Shown piece after piece: positions 57,935-64,000 of a stretch of DNA of 64,000 nucleotides. The DNA is from Stappia indica. Lineage in GTDB: Bacteria; Pseudomonadota; Alphaproteobacteria; Rhizobiales; Stappiaceae. How positions within the stretch are numbered: position 1 is the first letter of the stretch; each line of letters starts with the position of its first letter. The notes under the pieces are model-generated. The model saw only the letters and a program-made list of their open reading frames with translations, was not told the DNA's origin and did not search any database. Location: the NCBI RefSeq assembly GCF_001696535.1, contig NZ_MBQE01000001.1, forward strand, positions 930,001 to 994,000, in the 5' to 3' direction. Made by a program: the position numbers and the translations under genes.

Positions 57935-58234
57935 TCATTGCGGGGGCTTCGAAAGCAGGGTGACCAGCGTGTCGAGGCGCCGCGTCGTCTCCTTTCCCTG
58001 CTCCTTCACATCGCTCCGCAGCTCGCCCACGGACTTGTCCAGCCGCTGAATGTGGCCGTCGAGATCCGAGCGGTGAACCATGTCTTCCCGGACGCGATTG
58101 ATTCGGTCGTGCAGCTTCTCGTCACCGTCCTGGATCATCCGGGCCAGCTGCCGGTCGCGGGCGATGATGCCGCCGATCATCGTGACGAGGGCGATGACCG
58201 CACCCGCAAGCCAAGACACATCGCCTGTCGTCAC
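57935..58234 (-). CDS. Small phage membrane/coiled-coil protein
   Basis: The product has 99 residues from a GTG at 58234 with GGAGG at a good distance. An earlier GTG at 58243 is too close to that site. One membrane helix (residues 8-25, WLAGAVIALVTMIGGIIA) is followed by a charged coiled coil (about 30-90). The GTG overlaps the o-spanin-like stop as GTGA. Similar small proteins sit in lysis modules of other phages, but no function is assigned. Confidence 0.6.
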   Translation of the reverse strand: MTTGDVSWLAGAVIALVTMIGGIIARDRQLARMIQDGDEKLHDRINRVREDMVHRSDLDGHIQRLDKSVGELRSDVKEQGKETTRRLDTLVTLLSKPPQ

Positions 58235-58449
58235 GTCGCGCACCTCCGGCGATAGTTGGCGTCGTTGTTCCGCACGCGCTCGGCGCCCGGCCGGTCGGCG
58301 CGGATCAGCGCGACGAAGCCGGCCGGCGACAGGTCATTGGCCGTGAAGCCCCCGCAGCTGCTCACAGGCGCCGCCGTCTGGCAGCTCGCCACCGCCGCGC
58401 ACGTAATCGCGGCACAGCTCATAATCCGAAAGCTTGCGAATGCGCGCAT
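58231..58449 (-). CDS. Putative o-spanin (Rz1-like lipoprotein)
   Basis: The 72-residue product has an N-terminal hydrophobic stretch ending in a lipobox-like VASC with Cys23, so it is a predicted outer-membrane lipoprotein. It starts inside the upstream Rz-like gene in another frame and runs past its end, the classical overlapped Rz/Rz1 layout. An internal ATG at 58422 is an alternative start. Confidence 0.5.
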   Translation of the reverse strand: MRAFASFRIMSCAAITCAAVASCQTAAPVSSCGGFTANDLSPAGFVALIRADRPGAERVRNNDANYRRRCAT

Positions 58450-58633
58450 CGTCCCTGTTCCTTTCCCGCAGCGCGGAGAGTTCTTCCCGCAGTTCCTCCG
58501 CCACCCGCTCCTCGTAGCCCCCTTGCCGGACGTCCCGCAGGGTCCACAGCAGCGCGCCGACCCCGAGCAGGGCAGCGAGCGCCGCGACCACGTACGGCGA
58601 GCCCAGCAGGCTCCCAGCGAGTTTTGCCAGCAT
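58334..58633 (-). CDS. Putative i-spanin (Rz-like)
   Basis: This 99-residue protein starts at the ATG at 58633, with one membrane helix (about 14-32) followed by a charged helix rich in Glu and Arg (about 38-70). It lies 5 bp after the endolysin gene and overlaps the o-spanin candidate. Together they would fuse inner and outer membranes in the last step of lysis. Confidence 0.55.
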   Translation of the reverse strand: MLAKLAGSLLGSPYVVAALAALLGVGALLWTLRDVRQGGYEERVAEELREELSALRERNRDDARIRKLSDYELCRDYVRGGGELPDGGACEQLRGLHGQ

Positions 58634-58638
58634 CGCCG

Positions 58639-59289
58639 CTACCTCCTTCGCACCAGGCGCCACACCCCGAAGCCGAGGCCGGCCATCGCCAGCAGCACCA
58701 GCAGCGAGCCGAGCCAGTACGGCCAGGCCTCGCTTGCGACAGGTGCCGGCTCGGCATCGACAGCCGGGGCAGCAGGCTTCGGCCGCGGCGCGGCAACGCC
58801 CGGCAGGCTCACCGGGCCGTCGAGACCATCGAGGCAGATCCGCATTTCCTCGGCGCGGCGATTGACCAGACCCTTGACCACGCGGCCGCCGGCGCGGTTC
58901 CAGCGCGGCAGCTGCCGGCAGGCGGCTTCCAGGTCGCCCGCATTCGCGAGGCGAACCAGCGTCGACCCGCAAAAGGCCTTGGCGCCGATGTTGTAGGCGA
59001 GGCTGTTGAAAGCGATGTACGGCCCGTCGGGGATCGTGTCCGGTGCCTTGAGGCACTTGCGGATCTCCTGCTCGAATTCGACGATGCCGTCGCCCAGCAT
59101 CTCCGCACATTCCTCGGCGGTGTACAGGTCGCCCATTCGCACGCCGCGCGTCTCGCCGTAGCAAACCGTCGGCACGCCGACGATGTCTCGATAGGCGGTG
59201 AGGCGAAGCCCTTCGAACGGCCCGACGACGCCGACGGCCGTCAGGCCGAGCGCGGTGAGCACCCCGGCAACCTTAAACCGCGTCTTCAT
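58639..59289 (-). CDS. Phage endolysin, GH24 lysozyme with two membrane segments
   Basis: The 216-residue product starts at the ATG at 59289. An N-terminal hydrophobic helix (about 7-23) looks like a signal-anchor-release segment. The catalytic domain has Glu26 in FEGLRL, Asp35 in YRDIVG and Thr41, matching the lysozyme triad. After a Pro/Ala-rich linker there is a second membrane helix (about 188-210) ending in RLVRRR. A C-terminal anchor is unusual for an endolysin and may keep it membrane-bound. Confidence 0.88.
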   Translation of the reverse strand: MKTRFKVAGVLTALGLTAVGVVGPFEGLRLTAYRDIVGVPTVCYGETRGVRMGDLYTAEECAEMLGDGIVEFEQEIRKCLKAPDTIPDGPYIAFNSLAYNIGAKAFCGSTLVRLANAGDLEAACRQLPRWNRAGGRVVKGLVNRRAEEMRICLDGLDGPVSLPGVAAPRPKPAAPAVDAEPAPVASEAWPYWLGSLLVLLAMAGLGFGVWRLVRRR

Positions 59290-59494
59290 CGGATAGCTCC
59301 TTCTGAACGAGCAAGCGGGCAATGAACGCGCCGGCCGAGGCGAGGCCGGCCAGGATGCCGAGCAGCCCCGGCGGCAGCACGCCGCCCATCCAGGGCAGCG
59401 CCACCTCCAGCACAGTGAGGACGAGGGCGATCACGATCAGCCGCACGCTCCAGGCATGCCGCAGGATCTTTCGCCAGTGGGGAAGCAGGCGCAT
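59273..59494 (-). CDS. Putative phage holin
   Basis: This 73-residue protein has two membrane helices (about 16-36 and 40-64), a basic N-terminus and an acidic C-terminus. It overlaps the start of the endolysin by 17 bp and directly follows the tail fibre gene. Size, topology and position fit a two-helix holin; assignment is by context. Confidence 0.65.
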   Translation of the reverse strand: MRLLPHWRKILRHAWSVRLIVIALVLTVLEVALPWMGGVLPPGLLGILAGLASAGAFIARLLVQKELSDEDAV

Positions 59495-59497
59495 CGG

Positions 59498-62173
59498 TCA
59501 ACCGCCCTCAATGAGGTAGTCCCAGATGATCGTCCCCACGCGGTTGCAGACCTGAATGTACGGGTCTGCACCGTTGAGCGAGAGGGTCACCTTGTTGTCG
59601 GTCGCGGTTCCCGGATCGAGCACGCCGGTACCGATGATGAACAGGCTGGCCACCTGGCTTTCGATCTTCAGTGCGCCCGTGCCGGTGTTGACATTCTGGT
59701 TGAAATGAACCGTGCAGGCGGCGTCGATGTTCTGGCACGAGGACAGGCTCAGCTTGCCGCCCTTCTGCTTGTTGCCGTTGTGGGTAAAGCCGGGTGGCAG
59801 CGGGATCCGGATAACCGTGTCCTTCTCCTGCACCTTTCGCTCGTCGCTGCTGGAAAAGGCGATACCGGTCACGCCGCCCTGGCCATAAGCCGCCGTCGAT
59901 CGCCGGGTGTAGTAGGCCGGCGGTCCGCCCGAAAACCGGATCTTGCGGAGGCTCCCGTCATGGGTGAACACGGGGAAGGTCTTGTCAGACTGCTCGACAG
60001 TGGACGTCATGTATCCGTTGCCGAAGTCGGGCACCGCCCAGGCGTTGCAGTTGAACGCATGGAAGATCTTCTGGTTCTCGATCAGGGCTCCGCGATAGCC
60101 GAGCACCTGGAGACCGGAAATCAGACCCTCGCAGAGGATCTTGCTTTCCCCGGCAGCCTGGCTTTCGAACCCCGCCTGGACGATCTGCCCGCCGATGAGA
60201 TTGAGATACAGGCTGACTTGCGCCACTTCGTCGTTGTACGGACGGGGGCTCGGCCCCTTCGGGAACATGGCGCGGCCGTGGTTCTTGAGCGGCCCCGAGG
60301 TGACCAGGTGCACGCCCTGGAACAGGCCGCCGCACCCGGCATGGCCTTGCAGGCAGACGTTGTGGAGGAGCACGTCGTTGACGTCGCCGTTCCCGTTCAG
60401 GTCGTCGTAAATCGCCCAGCCCGGCCCGAAATAGACCGTCTCGTTGGTCACGCTCCTGTTGGCAGGCGCGGACAGCGTGCAGGTCGTGTCGTTGAGCACT
60501 TCGGAGATCTTCGCGATTAGCGGCCGCGTCGTGCCGCCGGCGCCGGTCCTGGCCGTCGGCACGAACACCGTCATGCCTTCCAGGTCTTCGGTCAGCACCG
60601 CATCTTCCAGGATCAGCGTCGTCGTGCTGGTGCCGATGTCGATCGAGCCCCGGACGCCGTCGAGCCATCCGTAGGCGCCATCATAGGTCTCGGGCAGCGG
60701 CTCGCTGACGGTCACTTCCGTCGGACTGTTCCGCGTCTGGATGAGATAGCGGCCGGCAAGGGCGGTGGTCTCTACCAGGGTGATGATTTTGCCCTCGTCC
60801 TCCACATCGAAACAGTCGTCCGACGCGGTGATCGTGTTGCCGTCCTTCAGCCCGGAGAAGGTCACGCCCGCAGGCACCTTCTTGCGACCGATGAACGTCC
60901 CGCCGCCCCACATTTCGAGGTTGCTGAAGGTGGAGTTCCAGGCGCCGGTGTACTCCCACAGGCCGTTCGTGTAGTCGCCGATGATCTGCAACCGGTTGAG
61001 ATAGCCGTAGTCGGCCATCCGGCATTCGATGGCGCGCGGCGCACGGCCGGGCAGGTCCACGTTGAGCCGGATCATCAGGTTTTCCAGCCAGGGCCCGCCG
61101 GTCCGCTCGCCGTTCGGGCCGGAACCCTTGAACAGCGCCTTACCGGCCCCGCGGAAATAGGCGAAGATGCTCGTCGGGAACGGCCCCATGCCGAACAACC
61201 CGACACGCTTGCTCGGGTTGCCGGTGTAGGTGTCCAGCTCGTCGTCGACATAGTAGTGCCCGCCGGCGCTCATGCCGGCGATGTTGCCGTTCGGGAAGGT
61301 CTTGCAGTAGTTCAGCGCGGCCTGGATCGCCGCGTGATTGCGGCTTGCATTGGCGATGGCCGCTTCGACGTCGGTTCCGTCGCTCGCGATCGCATCCCAA
61401 AATTCCACCCAGAGAAAGCCCGTGTAGAGCCGCACGACGCCGCCGGGCAGTCCATCGGAGTGGCGAATGACGACGCCGCCGTCATGCGGCAGGATGAGAT
61501 CCGCGATCCACATAAAGCGGCCGCCGCGCTTCGGATTGTCCTTCTGGGAAACGCTGATCGTCTCGCCGTCGCCCAGCGTGCCGCGCTTGATGAACCGCAG
61601 CTCGTCGACCGTGTTGAACCGCTTTTCCAGCGCCGGATATTCGGGCGTCGTGTCGATAGCCTGGGCAACGGTCGGGTTGCCGTCGGCGTCGAAGGCCATC
61701 AACTTCGCCTTGCGATCCGCCAGCGCTGGCAGCTCGCCGATGGTCTCGCCCTCGGGCGTCAGCATCGCCCGCAGCAGCTTGGCCTGTGCGTCGTCGCTGT
61801 CGCGCTCCTGCTCCTGCTGGATGATCCGGTTGCGGTCCAGCTCGTCGTCCAGCGTGCTGCTCTTGAACACACCGGCCTGCACCACCGACGAGGTGCGGGC
61901 GAGCACCGCCTCGCCGCGAATGCGGATCTTGTCGCCCACCGCCGCGCCGGTCGTCAGCGTCACGGCACCGCCCAACGGATTGCCGGCCCCGGTCAGGGTG
62001 TAGTCGGCCGCCTCCTCCAGCAGCTCGTAAGGCCCGCCGGCGGCAAGCCGATGGTAGACCTTGACGTCGGCGGTCTGCTGAAACGGGAAATCGGCCGCAA
62101 AGACCGTCTGGCCGGCTGTCGCCGTGTAGTTGCGCTCGCGCGTGTCGACCGGGATCGGAAAGGCTTGGCTCAT
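59498..62173 (-). CDS. Phage tail fibre/tailspike with T7-like N-terminus
   Basis: This 891-residue protein begins with a segment like the T7 gp17 N-terminus (NYTATAGQTVFAADFPFQ, then VFKSSTLDDELDRNRIIQQE), which attaches fibres to short-tailed phages. The middle (about 230-700) is rich in short strands with repeated Asn and Gly turns, suggesting a right-handed beta helix as in depolymerase tailspikes. The C-terminus looks like a compact beta domain. Receptor unknown; enzymatic activity would be inference. Confidence 0.8.
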   Translation of the reverse strand: MSQAFPIPVDTRERNYTATAGQTVFAADFPFQQTADVKVYHRLAAGGPYELLEEAADYTLTGAGNPLGGAVTLTTGAAVGDKIRIRGEAVLARTSSVVQAGVFKSSTLDDELDRNRIIQQEQERDSDDAQAKLLRAMLTPEGETIGELPALADRKAKLMAFDADGNPTVAQAIDTTPEYPALEKRFNTVDELRFIKRGTLGDGETISVSQKDNPKRGGRFMWIADLILPHDGGVVIRHSDGLPGGVVRLYTGFLWVEFWDAIASDGTDVEAAIANASRNHAAIQAALNYCKTFPNGNIAGMSAGGHYYVDDELDTYTGNPSKRVGLFGMGPFPTSIFAYFRGAGKALFKGSGPNGERTGGPWLENLMIRLNVDLPGRAPRAIECRMADYGYLNRLQIIGDYTNGLWEYTGAWNSTFSNLEMWGGGTFIGRKKVPAGVTFSGLKDGNTITASDDCFDVEDEGKIITLVETTALAGRYLIQTRNSPTEVTVSEPLPETYDGAYGWLDGVRGSIDIGTSTTTLILEDAVLTEDLEGMTVFVPTARTGAGGTTRPLIAKISEVLNDTTCTLSAPANRSVTNETVYFGPGWAIYDDLNGNGDVNDVLLHNVCLQGHAGCGGLFQGVHLVTSGPLKNHGRAMFPKGPSPRPYNDEVAQVSLYLNLIGGQIVQAGFESQAAGESKILCEGLISGLQVLGYRGALIENQKIFHAFNCNAWAVPDFGNGYMTSTVEQSDKTFPVFTHDGSLRKIRFSGGPPAYYTRRSTAAYGQGGVTGIAFSSSDERKVQEKDTVIRIPLPPGFTHNGNKQKGGKLSLSSCQNIDAACTVHFNQNVNTGTGALKIESQVASLFIIGTGVLDPGTATDNKVTLSLNGADPYIQVCNRVGTIIWDYLIEGG

Positions 62174-62221
62174 CGGGCACCCCTTGGCAGGTAACCCGAG
62201 CTTCGCCGCCCGGCGGTCCGG

Positions 62222-64000
62222 TCAACCGGCGGGCGGCACTTCCGGACGCGGCGGCTTCGGCCGCTTCACACCGTCCAGCTCCAGGCCTTCGCTTTCCACG
62301 TCGATCACCAGGTCGATGAGATCGGCTTGCGTGCCGTCCTGCAGCAGGCGCTGGCGAAGTTCCGGCCAGGAGCGCCCGACCGCCTCCGCCCTCCACACCT
62401 TCTTGTCGGCAAAGAGCGAACTGAGCGTCGTCAACAGCGCGGGGTCGATGGTCTCGAGCTCGCGATAGAAGCCCTGCTCGTCGATCGGCCGGCGTTGCGC
62501 CCAGCCCGGTTCGCCGACGGTCACCAGGGCGTTGCGGGCAATGGCCATGGCCAGGGTGCCAAGCACGTCGTCGGCCGCGGTTCGACCGGCTGCGGAGACC
62601 TGCAAGGGGTTGCCGTCGGCATCGAGCAGCTTTCCGGCCGCCATCTCCCGGCGCATCGTGCCGATGGCCTGCACCGCGTTGCGGGCACGCACCAGCGGAT
62701 GCAGCCGCTTCACGTCGGCCTTGTGGGTGGACAGGGCGATGTAGACCTTGGCCTGCTCGTTCTGCCGGGCGTAGTAATCGGCCCGCTCGGCCGCGCCCAG
62801 CTGGCGATAGCTCTGCGCCTTGCCCTCCAGCACGCCTGTGCGCGACCCCATCAACTCCCAGAACTGCGTTGTCGACTGAGCCCCCTTGCTCGCATCCTTG
62901 ATGAAGCGGCGCAGGATCGGCGCATCATCCCAGCCCGTGGCCGGCGCGTCGGGCTGCGCCATGTCGTACAGTGCCAGCGCCGACCGTCCCCAGCTGGCCA
63001 GGTGGTTCATGATCAGATGGTCGATGACGGCCGGCGACATGTCGAAGGCCTTGCCCAGCTGCCGCGACAGCGCCGAGTTCCGCGCCGTGTATTGCAGGAA
63101 GGGTTCCATGCCGCGCAGATGCTCGGGCACGATGTCGGCGCCCGTGAACAGGTTGGTGTTCGTCCGCAGCTCGAAATAGCTCTTGATGCCGGGGTTGCCC
63201 TCCAGCAGCGACGGCGGCGCCAGCGAGAAATGCAGGTTGTCGAGCCAGCGGCCAAGCGCCGTCGGGTCCTTCTCCACCATGGCGTCGAAGGCCGCCTCCG
63301 CCAGGTTGAACACCACGCCGAACTCGAAGGGCTTCGGGATCGCCAGCCACTTCTCGCCGGCCTTGATCGTCCAGTGCGTCGACTTCGTGTAGTCGGAGAT
63401 CTCGTCGTGATCCTCATGGTTCCGCATGAGGGCATAGAGCGAGATCGTCGCCGTGGCGGCAGCAGCGACACGCGCCCACGACTTCACCGCCTCGCCCATC
63501 GCCGCGTCGTCGCCGGCGCGCTTGGCATGGCCGAGCGCCCTGCGCGCCAGCGGCGCGATCATGTGGCGGGCCGTCTTGTCGGTGCCCTGCAGGGCGGCAT
63601 TCAGGAACGGGATTACCCGCGCCAGCGCTGCCATGCCGGAGCCGCGCCGGTCGAAATCCATGTAGTCCCGCGCCCGCCAGCTCGCTTCGAGGGCAGCTTC
63701 CATGTCGGACAGGCCTCGCGCCCTCGCCTCCTCGTGGAACGTTCGAAACAGTCCGAGGCGCGATGCCGTCTCGGCAATCTCGACGGTCTCCAGCACACCG
63801 CGAAACGATGTCAGCCGCTGCGCGACCCAGCCCTTGCGGGCAAGGCGGGAAATATCCCGCTGCGCTCGCACGCGCGACAAGCTGGCCGTCTCCTGTCCGC
63901 CCGTGATGCCGCCGACGCGGGCATAGCGCTTGGCCACCTGCGAGCCCATGATGTCGTCGGTGGCACCGCGAAGCGAAGCGCCGACGCGGCGGAGCGGCCT
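62222..64000 (-). CDS. Large phage virion protein (5' end beyond window)
   Basis: About 592 residues are visible and the frame is open at the right edge, so the start lies outside. The sequence is Ala/Arg-rich and helical, with a hydrophobic segment near RVAAAATATISLYALM. The order upstream of the tail fibre fits an internal virion or ejection protein, or a large polyvalent protein of podovirus-type prophages. Specific family not recognised. Confidence 0.6.
   Translation of the reverse strand, partial: RPLRRVGASLRGATDDIMGSQVAKRYARVGGITGGQETASLSRVRAQRDISRLARKGWVAQRLTSFRGVLETVEIAETASRLGLFRTFHEEARARGLSDMEAALEASWRARDYMDFDRRGSGMAALARVIPFLNAALQGTDKTARHMIAPLARRALGHAKRAGDDAAMGEAVKSWARVAAAATATISLYALMRNHEDHDEISDYTKSTHWTIKAGEKWLAIPKPFEFGVVFNLAEAAFDAMVEKDPTALGRWLDNLHFSLAPPSLLEGNPGIKSYFELRTNTNLFTGADIVPEHLRGMEPFLQYTARNSALSRQLGKAFDMSPAVIDHLIMNHLASWGRSALALYDMAQPDAPATGWDDAPILRRFIKDASKGAQSTTQFWELMGSRTGVLEGKAQSYRQLGAAERADYYARQNEQAKVYIALSTHKADVKRLHPLVRARNAVQAIGTMRREMAAGKLLDADGNPLQVSAAGRTAADDVLGTLAMAIARNALVTVGEPGWAQRRPIDEQGFYRELETIDPALLTTLSSLFADKKVWRAEAVGRSWPELRQRLLQDGTQADLIDLVIDVESEGLELDGVKRPKPPRPEVPPAG

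Noticed and set aside
58634-59164. Long upstream extension of the i-spanin frame
   Set aside because: It is the mirror of the endolysin coding sequence in another frame; the ATG at 58633 gives a standard spanin.

Overview
The window looks like a chromosomal segment of a high-GC alphaproteobacterium, most likely Hyphomicrobiales (Rhizobiales), possibly near Stappia/Labrenzia. The evidence is the alphaproteobacterial order secY-adk-rpsM-rpsK-rpoA-rplQ without infA or rpmJ, an ATP12-type F1 assembly chaperone gene, a FolB/LipB/RarA/MgtE gene set of matching type, and a prophage next to a tRNA gene. The taxonomic placement is inference.

Positions 1-19,300 are mixed accessory and housekeeping genes. 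A DevB/DevC exporter is divergent from a TetR repressor across a perfect inverted repeat. Next comes a small putative toxin island at 3,128-5,585: an endonuclease/exonuclease/phosphatase-fold enzyme divergent from an aerolysin-like and an aegerolysin-like protein. A second set follows: ATP12 chaperone, HAD phosphatase, RluC, a TetR/Rid-family pair with tandem operators, CrcB, VOC protein and MgtE. After these come tRNA-Leu, a lone FliN-like protein, LipB, FolB, a large patatin-like protein, RarA and a periplasmic Do-type protease.

Positions 19,403-50,500 hold the translation and transcription supercluster, all on the minus strand. In transcription order it runs tRNA-Tyr, tRNA-Gly, tufB, tRNA-Trp, secE, nusG, rplK-rplA, rplJ-rplL, rpoB-rpoC, a small unknown gene, rpsG-fusA-tufA, then the S10, spc and alpha operons ending at rplQ with a terminator. 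The notable anomaly is that rpsL (ribosomal protein S12), expected just upstream of rpsG, is absent. About 700 bp without a convincing gene but with a promoter-like sequence and hairpins lies there. The two tuf genes sit in near-identical 1.2-kb direct repeats.

Positions 52,574-57,627 are on the plus strand: rlmB, then a TonB-dependent receptor gene broken by a one-base shift in a run of six C, then a di-haem cytochrome c peroxidase/MauG-family gene. A tRNA-Thr follows at 57,728.

From about 57,850 to the right edge is the late end of a prophage, probably podovirus-like and probably integrated at the tRNA-Thr. In transcription order (minus strand) it has a large virion protein running off the edge, a T7-like tail fibre or tailspike, a holin, a GH24 endolysin with both N- and C-terminal membrane segments, an overlapping i-spanin/o-spanin pair, and a small membrane/coiled-coil protein. 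No integrase, CRISPR array, rRNA or insertion sequence was recognised.
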